From: Clavibacter michiganensis
GTDB lineage: Bacteria > Actinomycetota > Actinomycetes > Actinomycetales > Microbacteriaceae
NCBI RefSeq assembly: GCF_016907085.1
Contig: NZ_JAFBBJ010000001.1
Span: 2,232,001 to 2,296,000, forward strand
DNA: 64,000 nt
Direction: 5' to 3'
The translations under genes were made by a program, and so were the position numbers. This document shows, piece after piece, positions 25,889-34,856 of the stretch. The notes beneath the pieces are model-generated. The model did no database searches. It saw only the letters and a program-made list of their open reading frames with translations, and was not told the origin of the DNA. Numbering within the stretch: the first letter of the stretch is position 1; each line of letters starts with the position of its first letter.

Positions 25889-26695
25889 ATGACCGCCCCC
25901 TCCGTCCAGCTCTACACGGTCCGCGACGCTGTCTCCGCGGACCTGCAGGGCGCCGTCGCCCGCGTCGCCGAGATCGGCTACACGCAGGTCGAGCCGTACG
26001 CGTTCGTCGAGCGCGCCGACGAGTTCGCCGCCGCGTTCGCTGCGTCCGGCGTCACCGCCCCCTCCGGCCACGCGCCCGTCATCGACGGCGACGACGACCA
26101 GGCCTCCCGCACCTTCGACGCCGCCGCGAAGCTCGGGATCCAGACGGTCATCGACCCCTTCATCCCCTCCGAGCGCTGGCAGACCGCCGACGACGCGCAC
26201 AGGATCGCCGACCGCGTCAACGAGCTGCAGGTGCAGGCCGCCGCGCGCGGGCTCGCCTTCGGCTACCACAACCACCAGTGGGAGTTCGCGAACAAGGTCG
26301 ACGGCCGCCCGGTCTACGAGCTCTTCGTGGAGCGCCTCAACGCCGACGTCGTGCTCGAGCTCGACACCTTCTGGTCGACCGTCGGCGGCATGGACACGCC
26401 CGCGCTCCTCCGGCAGCTCGGCGACCGCGTGCGGTTCCTGCACGTGAAGGACGGCAAGATCTCCGACGCGATCGCGAACGTGCTGCCGAGCGCCGAGTCC
26501 GCGCTCGTCGTGCCCCCGGAGCTCGCGCAGGCCTTCAAGATGCAGGAGCCCGCGGGTCAGGGCGACGTCGACGTCGCCGCCGTGCTGGCGGCCGCCCCGC
26601 ACGCGCTCCGTGTCGTCGAGTTCGACGACTACGCGGGCGACGTGTTCGACGGCATCGCGGCGTCCTTCGCCTGGCTGCAGGAGAACGACAAGTGA
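25889..26695 (+). CDS. Sugar phosphate isomerase/epimerase (TIM barrel), second copy in window
   Basis: 268 aa, MTAPSVQLYTVRDAVSADLQ, with GAAAGGAG upstream. Metal-ligand segments: VEPYAFV, AFGYHNHQWEF, DVVLELDTFWS, VRFLHVKDGK and RVVEFDDYAGD. It is first in a two-gene operon with a Gfo/Idh oxidoreductase (GTGA overlap), the same partnership found at 8477-10413 but with divergent sequence. Probably another keto-sugar or inositol-like pathway. Confidence 0.88.
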   Translation: MTAPSVQLYTVRDAVSADLQGAVARVAEIGYTQVEPYAFVERADEFAAAFAASGVTAPSGHAPVIDGDDDQASRTFDAAAKLGIQTVIDPFIPSERWQTADDAHRIADRVNELQVQAAARGLAFGYHNHQWEFANKVDGRPVYELFVERLNADVVLELDTFWSTVGGMDTPALLRQLGDRVRFLHVKDGKISDAIANVLPSAESALVVPPELAQAFKMQEPAGQGDVDVAAVLAAAPHALRVVEFDDYAGDVFDGIAASFAWLQENDK

Positions 26696-27801
26696 CCGGC
26701 GGCACCGGCCGCGTCGGCGTCGGCGTCATCGGCGCGGGCGTCATCTCGGGCACGTACCTGGAGAACATGACGGCGATGCCGGACCTCGAGGTCCTGTTCG
26801 TCGCCGACATCGACCTCGACCGCGCCCGCTCGCGCGCCGAGGAGCACGGCGTGCCGAACCACGGCACCGTCGACGAGCTGCTCGCGATGGACGAGATCGA
26901 GATCGTCGTGAACCTCACGCTGCCCGCCACGCACGCGGAGGTCGGCCGGCGGATCGTCGCGGCCGGCAAGCACGTGTGGAGCGAGAAGCCGCTGGCGCTG
27001 GATCACGAATCCGGCCAGGACCTGCTCGAGGCGGCGCGCGCGGCCGGCGTGCAGGTCGCGTGCGCGCCCGACACCGTGCTCGGCGCGGGGATCCAGTCGG
27101 CCATGCGCGCCATCGCCCGCGGCGACATCGGCGAGCCGCTCACCGCGACGACGCTGTTCCACGTGCCCGGTCCCGACGCCTGGCACCCGAACCCCGAGTT
27201 CCTGTTCGCGAAGGGCGCCGGACCCCTGTTCGACATGGGCCCGTACTACGTCACGACGCTCGTGCACGCGTTCGGCGCGGCCGAGACGGTGAGCGCGGTC
27301 TCCTCGACCTCGCGCACCACGCGCACCATCGGCAGCGGACCCCGCGCGGGCACCGACTTCCCGGTGGAGGTGCCCACGCACCACGCGGCGCTCATCTCGT
27401 TCGCGGGCGGGCAGTCGGCGCAGTCGACGTTCAGCTTCCAGAACGCGCTGCCGCGCATGGGCTTCGTCGAGATCTCGGGCAGCGAGGGCACCATCGTGCT
27501 CCCCGACCCGAACACGTTCGAGGGCGACAGCCAGCTGTGGCGCTTCGGGCAGCAGGAGCCGGAGACGCTGACGGCCGTGGGATCCACGTACGGCCGCGGA
27601 TCCGGCGTGCTGGACCTCGCGCGCAGCATCCGCGGCGGCGACCCGGTGCGCGCGTCCGGCGAGGTCGCGGCGCACGTGCTCGACGTGCTGCTCGCGATCC
27701 GCGACGCGGCCGACAGCCGCGAGGTCGTGAAGGTCGCATCGAGCGTCGCGAAGCCGACGCCGCTGGCCGAGGACTGGGACCCGGCGGCGGCGACGCTGTA
27801 G
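26692..27801 (+). CDS. Gfo/Idh/MocA-family oxidoreductase
   Basis: 369 aa from GTG (overlapping the isomerase stop). Rossmann motif GVGVIGAGVISGTYLENM, catalytic EKPLAL, and substrate-domain block GPLFDMGPYYVTTLVHAFGA. It presumably oxidizes the sugar acted on by the upstream isomerase, or the reverse. A strong terminator follows. Confidence 0.9.
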   Translation: MTGGTGRVGVGVIGAGVISGTYLENMTAMPDLEVLFVADIDLDRARSRAEEHGVPNHGTVDELLAMDEIEIVVNLTLPATHAEVGRRIVAAGKHVWSEKPLALDHESGQDLLEAARAAGVQVACAPDTVLGAGIQSAMRAIARGDIGEPLTATTLFHVPGPDAWHPNPEFLFAKGAGPLFDMGPYYVTTLVHAFGAAETVSAVSSTSRTTRTIGSGPRAGTDFPVEVPTHHAALISFAGGQSAQSTFSFQNALPRMGFVEISGSEGTIVLPDPNTFEGDSQLWRFGQQEPETLTAVGSTYGRGSGVLDLARSIRGGDPVRASGEVAAHVLDVLLAIRDAADSREVVKVASSVAKPTPLAEDWDPAAATL

Positions 27802-27817
27802 CGCGATCCGCTCGGCC

Positions 27818-27855
27818 GGACGGCCCCGCATCCCGAGACGGATGCGGGGCCGTCC
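27818..27855 (+). terminator. Strong terminator after isomerase/oxidoreductase operon
   Basis: A 16-bp perfect stem: GGACGGCCCCGCATCC (27818-27833) and GGATGCGGGGCCGTCC (27840-27855), 6-nt loop, 16 nt after the stop codon. No long T-run. Confidence 0.8.
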
Positions 27856-27896
27856 CGCGCTCGGCGCCCGACGACTGCGCGGAGGAGACTGGACCC

Positions 27897-28628
27897 ATGC
27901 AGCTGCATCGCGTCACCACCGGATCCGGCGCGCGCCACGTCGGCCTCGTGCACGGCCTCGGCGCGGACGGCGCGACCTGGGCGCCCGTCGTCGACCGGCT
28001 CGTCGCGACCGGCCGCTTCACCGTCACGACCGTCGACCTCCGCGGGCACGGCGAGAGCGACCGGGCGCCGGACTACGGCATCGAGGAGATGGCCGACGAC
28101 CTCGTCGCGTCCCTGCCGCGCGGGCTCGACGCGGTCGTCGGGCACTCGCTCGGCGGATCCGTGCTGGTGCGCGCCGTCGCCCGGCTCGAGCCCGCGCGCG
28201 CGATCTACCTCGACCCCGGGTTCCGGCCCGCGCTGCCGACCACGGGGATCCGCGGACGCCTGTTCTGGGCGGCGCCGCTCGTGGGCCTGGCCGCCGCGCA
28301 GATCCCGCGGGCCCGCGCCGCCGCCCGCGTGCGTGCCGCCTACCCGGCGTCGGTCCGGGCGTCGCTCGAGGCCGCGCAGGCGAGGTTCGACCGCGGGATG
28401 GCGGTCAGCGTCTTCCGCGACGTGGCCTTCCACCCGCTCGCCGTCAGCGCGCCCGCCGTGCCGTCCACGGTCGTGCTCTCCGACGACGCGCCCTCCGTGC
28501 TGCCCGACGCGAGCGCGGCGGATCTCGAGCGCCACGGCTGGGACGTCCGGCGCCTGCCCGGGATCCACCACGACATGCAGCTCGAGGATCCGGAACGAGT
28601 GCTCCGGGCGATCGAGGACGTGCTGTGA
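27897..28628 (+). CDS. Alpha/beta-fold hydrolase
   Basis: 243 aa. GLVHGLGADGATWAPVVDRL (oxyanion), GHSLGGS nucleophile elbow, and a final PGIHHDMQLEDP holding the catalytic His. The ATG follows GAGGAGACT. It is coupled to the HEAT-repeat gene by a GTGA overlap. Substrate unknown. Confidence 0.85.
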   Translation: MQLHRVTTGSGARHVGLVHGLGADGATWAPVVDRLVATGRFTVTTVDLRGHGESDRAPDYGIEEMADDLVASLPRGLDAVVGHSLGGSVLVRAVARLEPARAIYLDPGFRPALPTTGIRGRLFWAAPLVGLAAAQIPRARAAARVRAAYPASVRASLEAAQARFDRGMAVSVFRDVAFHPLAVSAPAVPSTVVLSDDAPSVLPDASAADLERHGWDVRRLPGIHHDMQLEDPERVLRAIEDVL

Positions 28629-29371
28629 CGGACGCCGAGCGCGACGACGGGCCGGCCGGACGCGAGCCGGAGCGCCCCGACCGCCCCGCCGACGCCGAGA
28701 TCGCCGCCCGCCTCGCCGCCGCCCTCCGCGCGCCCGACGCGTCGGCCCGACTGCAGGCCGCGCTCACCGCGGGCACCCGGCCGGATCCGGCGCTGGTCGA
28801 GGGCCTCATCCACCGCTGCCGCGTCGAGCCCGACCTCAACGTGCGCGAGATGCTCACGTGGGCGCTGATCCGCCACGACCGCGAGCTCACGATCCCGCCG
28901 CTCATCGCCGAGCTGGTCTCGCCCATCCCGCAGGCGCGCAGCCAGGCGCTGCACACGCTCTCCAAGATCGGCGACCGGCGCGCGCTGCCCGCCATCACGC
29001 CGGCGCTGCTGCGGGATCCCGACGACCACGTCGCGCGCACGGCCTGGCGGACGGCGTCGGGCCTCGTCGACGGCGACCGCGATCCGGCCGGCGCGCGCTG
29101 GCTCTCCCAGCAGCTCGCGTCGCAGCTCGGCCGCGGCGGACGCGACACCCAGGCCAGCCTCGCGCGCGCCTTCGCGAGCGTGGGCCGGGCGGCGCTGCCG
29201 GTCCTCGATCGGTCGCGGCGCGCGGCGGACGCCCGGGTGCGGATCCACGCGCTCGCCGTGATCGCGCAGCTCGCCGACCCCGACCTCCGCTTCGACGACG
29301 CGGTCGACGCGGCCCGCCGCACCTCCTTCGGCGCGCACCTCGCCCGGCGACCGGGCTTGCACCTCCCGTAG
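28625..29371 (+). CDS. HEAT-repeat protein
   Basis: 248 aa, starting at GTG. Charged N-terminal tail, then repeated alpha-helical pairs (RDRELTIPPLIAELVSPIPQ; ARSQALHTLSKIGDRRALPA; RVRIHALAVIAQLADPDLR). Repeats of this type bind protein partners or act as DNA glycosylases (AlkD), but no catalytic signature is visible. Co-translated with the upstream hydrolase. Confidence 0.75.
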   Translation: MTDAERDDGPAGREPERPDRPADAEIAARLAAALRAPDASARLQAALTAGTRPDPALVEGLIHRCRVEPDLNVREMLTWALIRHDRELTIPPLIAELVSPIPQARSQALHTLSKIGDRRALPAITPALLRDPDDHVARTAWRTASGLVDGDRDPAGARWLSQQLASQLGRGGRDTQASLARAFASVGRAALPVLDRSRRAADARVRIHALAVIAQLADPDLRFDDAVDAARRTSFGAHLARRPGLHLP

Positions 29372-29423
29372 CGTCATGTGGTCGGGTGGAGCCATGACCC
29401 ACCCCGCCGAGGAAGGCCCCGCC

Positions 29424-30332
29424 ATGCACCCGTCCCTGATCCCGCCCCGCCAGGTCAGGATCGGCGACGCCGCCGCGTTCGTCGGCACCACGCCGCGTGC
29501 CATCCGCCACTACCACCAGATCGGCCTGCTCCCCGAGCCCGAGCGCGGCACCGACGACCGCCGCCGGTACGGCTACGCGGAGATGATCCGGCTGCTGTGG
29601 ATCCGGCGCATGGCCGATGCCGGGATCGCGCTCGACGACATCCGCGACGCGTTCGCCGACCCGGAGTCGGCGGGTGCGAGCGCGGATGCGGAGGCCGACG
29701 CCGACGTGGACGGCATCCTCGGCCGGCTCGAGGCGACCCTCGACGCCCAGGAGGCGGAGCTGCGCCGCCAGCGCGCGGCCGTCCGGGGGATGCGCGCCCG
29801 GGGCAGCCGCCTCGGGCTGCTCTCCGACTTCGTCGCCACCCGCCTCGAGGGCCTGCCCGAGGGATCCCTGCGCCCCGCCGACCTCGACGGCCTGCTGGTG
29901 ATGGAGCGCGTCTTCGGCCCGCTCGGCGCAGCCCTCAACGCCACCCGCTACATCGCGATCGCCACCCTCCCGGGCCTGCGCGCGGCGTCCGATCGCGTCG
30001 AGGCCGCCGAGGAGGCGCTCGACGACACGGTCGCCGTCGACGACCCGCGCGTGGCCGAGGTCGCGGCCGAGCGACGCGCCTTCGAGGAGACGCTGCACGC
30101 GGCGATCGACGGATCCGACCTCCCGCGCCTCGACGACGACCTCGTCGACGCCTGGGACGCGCTGCACCCCGAGGGCGCCGACGGTGCGGACGAGGTCGGC
30201 TCTCGGCGGCCCGCCCGGTCCATGAGCGCGATGGACGCCATCGCGAAGATGCCCTACGACCTCTCCCCGGCGCGACTGCGGTGCATGGAGCTGGCGGCGG
30301 AGTCGTACGTGGGCGAGGCGACCGCTCGCTGA
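29424..30332 (+). CDS. MerR-family transcriptional regulator
   Basis: 302 aa. MerR winged HTH at the N-terminus (VRIGDAAAFVGTTPRAIRHY, RRYGYAEMIRLLWIRR), a coiled-coil dimer segment (LEATLDAQEAELRRQRAAV) and a long helical C-terminal domain without metal-binding Cys, so it likely senses an organic ligand. The ATG at 29424 is favoured by GAGGAAGG; an earlier ATG at 29394 is possible. Confidence 0.85.
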   Translation: MHPSLIPPRQVRIGDAAAFVGTTPRAIRHYHQIGLLPEPERGTDDRRRYGYAEMIRLLWIRRMADAGIALDDIRDAFADPESAGASADAEADADVDGILGRLEATLDAQEAELRRQRAAVRGMRARGSRLGLLSDFVATRLEGLPEGSLRPADLDGLLVMERVFGPLGAALNATRYIAIATLPGLRAASDRVEAAEEALDDTVAVDDPRVAEVAAERRAFEETLHAAIDGSDLPRLDDDLVDAWDALHPEGADGADEVGSRRPARSMSAMDAIAKMPYDLSPARLRCMELAAESYVGEATAR

Positions 30333-30468
30333 GGGCTCGGCGGGGACGCGGGTCCACGCATCCGAGCCGCCCCCGCCGCTGGCCCGCGGAGTAGGTTCGC
30401 GGCACGGCGGCCCGCGACGGGAGCGCCCGGATCCGCGCCCCCCCCCGCGGACGACGAGAGGCGCGCCC

Positions 30469-31059
30469 ATGGCCGAGATCGTGCTGTTCCACCACGTGCA
30501 GGGCCGGACGCCCGGCGTCCTCGCGTTCGCCGATGCGCTGCGGGACGGCGGCCACACGGTGCACGTGCCCGACCTCTTCGACGGCGCGCTGCCCGGGTCC
30601 ATCGAGGCGGGCCTCGCGCTGATGGCGGGCCTCGCCGACCACGTCGTCGCCGAGCGCACCGACCGCGCGCTCGACGGGCTGCCCGCCGAGCTCGTCTACG
30701 CCGGCGTCTCGTGGGGCGGATCCATCGCCCAGCGCCTCGCGCAGACCCGGCCGGGTGCCCGCGGCGCGCTCCTCTACGAGTCGTTCGTGTCGCTCACGGC
30801 GGAGTGGGCGTTCGGGCCGTGGCCGGCCGGGCTGCCCGTGCAGGTGCACGGCATGGCGCGCGATCCGTTCTTCGCCGGCGAGGGCGACCTCGACGCGGCC
30901 CGCGAGCTGGTCGCCGAGGTGGGCCCGGCGCTCGCCGAGGTCTTCGTCTACGACGGCGACGCGCACCTGTTCACGGACGCGTCGCTGCCGTCGTCGGATC
31001 CCGTCGCCACGGCCCTCGTGCTCGAGCGGTCCCTCGAGCTGCTGGACCGGATCGGCTGA
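30469..31059 (+). CDS. Dienelactone-hydrolase-family protein (Ser nucleophile)
   Basis: 196 aa, MAEIVLFHHVQGRTPGVLAF. The nucleophile elbow reads AGVSWGGS where classical dienelactone hydrolases have Cys, so it resembles the Ser-type relatives. Catalytic Asp and His are in YDGDAHLFTD. Preceded by GAGAGG and a nine-C homopolymer at about 30438. Substrate unknown. Confidence 0.82.
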   Translation: MAEIVLFHHVQGRTPGVLAFADALRDGGHTVHVPDLFDGALPGSIEAGLALMAGLADHVVAERTDRALDGLPAELVYAGVSWGGSIAQRLAQTRPGARGALLYESFVSLTAEWAFGPWPAGLPVQVHGMARDPFFAGEGDLDAARELVAEVGPALAEVFVYDGDAHLFTDASLPSSDPVATALVLERSLELLDRIG

Positions 31060-31084
31060 CGCCGGATCGCGCCGGCCGCCGCCG

Positions 31085-32068
31085 TCAGCGGGCCGGGAGC
31101 GACGCCAGGAACGCGTCCGTGGCGGCGGCGATCTCCGGCGACCTCGTGTGATGCAGGTAGTGGTCGCCTGTGAGCGGCACCACCTCGCCGCGCTCGACGC
31201 TCGCCGCCCGGGCCTCGTGCAGCGGGATCCAGCCGTCGACCTCCGCGTCGTCCTGCACCACGAAGAGCAGCACGGGGAGGTCCGCCGGGAACGTGCGCCC
31301 GCTCACCGACGCGAAGTTCTCCGTCAGGTGGTCCATCTCGTCGAGCATGGTCGGGGCGGTGCCGTTCCGCGTCGTGAAGAGGCGCATCTGCTCCTTCGTC
31401 GCCTCGTCGTAGGGGAGCCCCGCGTAGGTGTCGCCGCCGGTCGCGGCCAGCACGCGGAGGATCCCGAGGTCGCGGAGCGCGCCGAGCCCCTCGGTCGCGA
31501 CGGGCTCGTCCCAGCCCGGCTGATCCGGCACGCTGCTGTCGATGCCCACGAACGCGGTGAGCTCGTCGCCGTACCGCGCGGCGTACTCGATGGCGTAGAC
31601 GCCGGAGATCGAGTGGCCCATGAGCGCGTAGCGGTCGACGCCCAGCTGCTGCAGCGCCGCGTGGACCTCGTCCGCGATGGCCGTCGCCGTGCGCGGTACA
31701 TCGGTCTGGTCGCTCAGCCCGGTGCCGAACGGCTCGACGGCGATCACCCGGTGCGTGTCGTCGAGCGCGGAGATCAGCGGCTGGAAGTCGAGGCCGGGCG
31801 CCGCGGTGCCGAGGCCGGGCAGGAGCACGATCGTCTCCGCGCCGGTGCCGCTGACCACGACGTTCATCTCCTTCCCGTCGACGGGCACGCGCTCGCCGTA
31901 GGGCTCGATGGCGGCGAGGTCGCGCGGCGTCGCGACGGCGTTCACGATCGACGTGGCCGCCAGCGTCAGGACGGGCAGGGCCACCAACGCGGCGACGATC
32001 CGGAGGGCGATCCGCAGGGGCCGGCGCATGCGCGTCCGCGGCCGGGGCGCGGTCCCGGCGTCAGCCAC
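31085..32068 (-). CDS. Membrane-anchored or secreted alpha/beta hydrolase
   Basis: 327 aa with an N-terminal hydrophobic helix (IALRIVAALVALPVLTLAAT) that anchors or exports it. Catalytic features: LPGLGTAAPGLDF, MGHSISGVYA nucleophile elbow, and GDHYLHHTRSPE with the His. The GTG start overlaps the upstream DUF4406 gene by 8 nt. Confidence 0.83.
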   Translation of the reverse strand: MADAGTAPRPRTRMRRPLRIALRIVAALVALPVLTLAATSIVNAVATPRDLAAIEPYGERVPVDGKEMNVVVSGTGAETIVLLPGLGTAAPGLDFQPLISALDDTHRVIAVEPFGTGLSDQTDVPRTATAIADEVHAALQQLGVDRYALMGHSISGVYAIEYAARYGDELTAFVGIDSSVPDQPGWDEPVATEGLGALRDLGILRVLAATGGDTYAGLPYDEATKEQMRLFTTRNGTAPTMLDEMDHLTENFASVSGRTFPADLPVLLFVVQDDAEVDGWIPLHEARAASVERGEVVPLTGDHYLHHTRSPEIAAATDAFLASLPAR

Positions 32069-32429
32069 GGGCGGGGATCTCGGACACGTCGGCGTAGACC
32101 GGGAGGCCGAGGCGGCGGGCGATCGCGACGTCCGCGTCGGCGCCGGACGACTCGCCGGGGAGCCGGAGCACGGCGTCGCAGTGCGTGAGGAGCCGCGACG
32201 CGGTCTCGTACATGACGTCGGGACCGGCCTCCGTGTCGACGCCCGCCTCGGCGGCCACGCGCAGGATCGGCAGCGCCGCCCACTCGCCGATCATCGGCAC
32301 GTGCCCGAGCTGGAAGACGGGCCAGGCCGCCTGCTCGAGCCGGGCGAGGTTCCGGGCGATGAGCTCGGGATCGCCTCCCGTGCCGGAGCGGTAGGGGCCG
32401 GCGATGAGGATCAGCTGCGGGTCGGTCAC
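32061..32429 (-). CDS. DUF4406-family protein (nucleoside-deoxyribosyltransferase-like)
   Basis: 122 aa: LILIAGPYRSGTGGDPE at the N-terminus, SRLLTHCDAVLRLPGESSGA and the final ADVAIARRLGLPVY. This is the DUF4406/Ndt-like Rossmannoid layout. Function unproven. Starts from GTG and diverges from the DeoR regulator. Confidence 0.75.
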   Translation of the reverse strand: MTDPQLILIAGPYRSGTGGDPELIARNLARLEQAAWPVFQLGHVPMIGEWAALPILRVAAEAGVDTEAGPDVMYETASRLLTHCDAVLRLPGESSGADADVAIARRLGLPVYADVSEIPARG

Positions 32430-32483
32430 GCGAGTACGCTAGATGAAACACGCATGAACGCGCAAAACCGAGGAGGAACGCGG

Positions 32484-33239
32484 ATGCTGGCTGCGGAGCG
32501 GCACGAGTGGATGCTCGCCGAGCTCGCGCGCGACGGCCGGCTCGTCGCGAAGGACGCGGCCGCGAAGCTCGGCGTCACGGAGGACAGCGTCCGGCGCGAC
32601 CTGCGGACCCTCGCCGAGGCCGGGCGGCTGCAGCGCGTGTACGGCGGCGCGCTCCCGGTGTCGCCCGCGATCCGGGATCACTCCGAGCGGGCCGCGATCG
32701 CGGTGGACAGCAAGCAGCGGGTCGCCCGGGCGGCGGTGCGGCTGCTGCGGCCGGGATCCACGCTGCTGCTCGACGCGGGCACGACCGCCCTCGAGGTCGC
32801 CCGCGCGATCCCCGACGACCTGCGGCTCACCGTAGTGACGCCCGGGCCCCTCGTGGCGGTCGCGCTCACCGAGCACCCGCTCGTCGAGATCGTGCTCATC
32901 GGCGGCACCCTGTCCCGGCACTCCATGGTCGCGAGCGGGTCGCTGGCCGCGGAGGCGCTCCGCCGCGTGCGCGCGGACGTCTGCCTCCTCGGCGTGACCG
33001 GCGTGCATCCGGAGGCGGGCCTCACCACGGGCTCGCTCGACGACGCCGCGACGAAGCGCGCGATGGCCGCGCAGTCGACCGAGACGTTCGTGCTGGCGAG
33101 CGCGGAGAAGATCGGCGCCGCGTCGGCCTTCCCCGTGCTCGACCTCGCCGAGGTGACGGGTCTCGTGCTGGATCCCGACGCGCCCCTCGACGCGGACGTC
33201 GCGGCGGCGCTCACTCGAGCCGGGGCGCGGCTGCGCTGA
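32484..33239 (+). CDS. DeoR-family transcriptional regulator
   Basis: 251 aa. N-terminal HTH (RLVAKDAAAKLGVTEDSVRR) and a sugar-phosphate-sensing domain (LLDAGTTALEVARAI, LIGGTLSRHSMV, LGVTGVHPEAGLTT). GAGGAGGAA gives the ATG at 32484 over ATG 32454. It diverges from the DUF4406/hydrolase pair across a short AT-rich stretch (ATGAAACACGCATGAACGCG) that may hold its operator. Its last 29 bp overlap the convergent exporter gene. Confidence 0.88.
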   Translation: MLAAERHEWMLAELARDGRLVAKDAAAKLGVTEDSVRRDLRTLAEAGRLQRVYGGALPVSPAIRDHSERAAIAVDSKQRVARAAVRLLRPGSTLLLDAGTTALEVARAIPDDLRLTVVTPGPLVAVALTEHPLVEIVLIGGTLSRHSMVASGSLAAEALRRVRADVCLLGVTGVHPEAGLTTGSLDDAATKRAMAAQSTETFVLASAEKIGAASAFPVLDLAEVTGLVLDPDAPLDADVAAALTRAGARLR

Positions 33240-34773
33240 CCTCGCGGGCCGCGGCGCGGTCGGCCGTCGACGGCTCGGGCGCATCGGACGGCTCGTGCTC
33301 CTCGGGCGCCTCGGGTGCCGTCGGCTCCTCCGTCGTGCGCGAGTCCGTGAGCGACAGCGCGCCGACCGTCGCGATCACGCCGGTCAGCACGGCGACCACG
33401 AGGTAGGCGGCGCGCTCGCCCGCGAAGAAGGAGCGGACCAGCTCGGCGCTCCACGCGCCCGCCGGGAGCGCGGTCGTGACGAGCGCCGCGATCAGGGTGC
33501 CGACGACCGCCGTGCCGAGGCTCGTGCCGAGCTCCTGCGCGGTGTCGTTGAGGGCGGCGCCGATCGAGGTGCGGTTCCGGGGCATCGCCTCGACGAGGGC
33601 GACCGCGCAGATGGTCATGATCGTCCGCAGCCCGACCGTGAACACGATCATCGTCGCCATGATGGCGAGGTAGCCGTGGTCCACCGCCCAGGCGAGGCCC
33701 ACAAGCCCGCCCACCAGGAACCCGGTGCCGACGAGGCAGGCCGTGCGGTGGCCGAGGCGGGTAGCGAAACGCTCGGCGATCGGGCTCGCGGCGATCATCG
33801 TGACGATGATGGGCAGGTTCGCGAGGCCGGCCCGCATGGGGCTCCAGCCGTAGGCGTACTGGAAGTGCAGGATCAGCCCGAACAGGATGCTGGCGAACGC
33901 GACCGCCGCCCCGAGCTGCGTGAGCGCCGCGCCGCGGACGGGCCCGGCGCGGAAGATCGCGAGGTCGATCATGGGCGAGGCCGCGCGGCGCTCGCGGACG
34001 ATGAAGCCCGCGACGGCGGCGACGGCGCCGAGCGCGCAGGCGAGCGTGAGGGGCGCGAGCCACCCGTGCTCCACGCCGCTGGTGAGCGTGTAGCAGCCGA
34101 GCCCGATCGCGACGACGGTGAGCGCCGTGCCCGGCAGGTCGAGGCGCTCGGAGGTGAGGTCATCGCGGCGGTCGGCGGGGACGCCGGCGCGGACGCCGAT
34201 CCAGACCAGCAGCGCGAGGGGCGCGTTGATCACCAGCAGCCACTGCCAGCTGACCGCGGCGAGGATCGACCCGCCGAGGAGCGGGCCGAGGACGAAGCCG
34301 GACATGCCGACGACCATGACGATCGTGATCGAGCGCATGCGCAGCTTCTCGTCCTCGAAGAGGCGGAAGATCAGCGACATCGTCACGGGCGCCATGGCCG
34401 CGGCGGCAGCGCCGAGCGCCGCGCGCAGGGCGATGAGCTGGCCGATGTCGGTGACGAGGACCACGGCCAGGCTGATGAGGCCGAACGCCGCGAGGCCGAT
34501 CAGCAGGACGCGGCGGCGGCCGAACCGGTCGGCGGCGGATCCGGCGGTCAGCAGCAGCCCGCCGAACGTGAGCGAGTAGGCGCCCGTCACCCACTGGAGG
34601 CCCGTCGTGCCGCTGTCGAGCGCGCGCCCGATCGTCGGCAGGGCGATCGAGAGCAGCGTGTTGTCGACCATCTCGACGAAGAAGGCCAGGCAGAGCGCGG
34701 CCAGCGGGATGGCGGCGGCGCGGAGGGAGGCGTAGCCGCGCAGGGGCGCGGCGGTGATCGTGGGGGTGCTCAT
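33211..34773 (-). CDS. DHA2-type 14-helix MFS exporter
   Basis: 520 aa with about 14 membrane helices and a 50-residue acidic Pro/Ala tail. Signatures: LAFFVEMVDNTLLSIALPTI (helix 1, Asp), GSAADRFGRRRVLLIG (motif A) and GPLLGGSILAAVSWQWLLVI (motif C). Drug or metabolite export is the usual role. GAGGAT places the ATG at 34773; ATG 34785 is possible. It is divergent from a TetR repressor with a large palindrome between them, the classical arrangement for drug-inducible efflux. Confidence 0.92.
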   Translation of the reverse strand: MSTPTITAAPLRGYASLRAAAIPLAALCLAFFVEMVDNTLLSIALPTIGRALDSGTTGLQWVTGAYSLTFGGLLLTAGSAADRFGRRRVLLIGLAAFGLISLAVVLVTDIGQLIALRAALGAAAAAMAPVTMSLIFRLFEDEKLRMRSITIVMVVGMSGFVLGPLLGGSILAAVSWQWLLVINAPLALLVWIGVRAGVPADRRDDLTSERLDLPGTALTVVAIGLGCYTLTSGVEHGWLAPLTLACALGAVAAVAGFIVRERRAASPMIDLAIFRAGPVRGAALTQLGAAVAFASILFGLILHFQYAYGWSPMRAGLANLPIIVTMIAASPIAERFATRLGHRTACLVGTGFLVGGLVGLAWAVDHGYLAIMATMIVFTVGLRTIMTICAVALVEAMPRNRTSIGAALNDTAQELGTSLGTAVVGTLIAALVTTALPAGAWSAELVRSFFAGERAAYLVVAVLTGVIATVGALSLTDSRTTEEPTAPEAPEEHEPSDAPEPSTADRAAAREVSAAAPRLE

Positions 34774-34788
34774 CGGGATCCTCATCTT

Positions 34789-34841
34789 TATCGAACGCCG
34801 TACGAGAACCGTACGACGTTCGATAGTATGGAACGTCGTTC
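34789..34841. promoter_or_regulatory. TetR-type operators in exporter/tetR intergenic region
   Basis: A 37-bp perfect palindrome (34789-34825): outer arms TATCGAACG and CGTTCGATA, inner arms CGTACG and CGTACG, centre AGAAC. A second site, GAACG-T-CGTTC, lies at 34831-34841. A -10-like TAGTAT (34824-34829) for tetR overlaps them. Both divergent promoters would be blocked on binding. Confidence 0.75.
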
Positions 34842-34856
34842 GGTAGGATGCAAGCC

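Noticed and set aside
30430..30450. Nine-C homopolymer as phase-variation switch for the dienelactone-hydrolase gene
   Set aside because: It lies upstream of the ribosome site and not in the coding frame, and no promoter spacing effect can be argued.
33211..33239. Frameshift at the end of the DeoR or exporter gene
   Set aside because: Both proteins end with plausible tails; a 29-bp convergent overlap is sufficient explanation.
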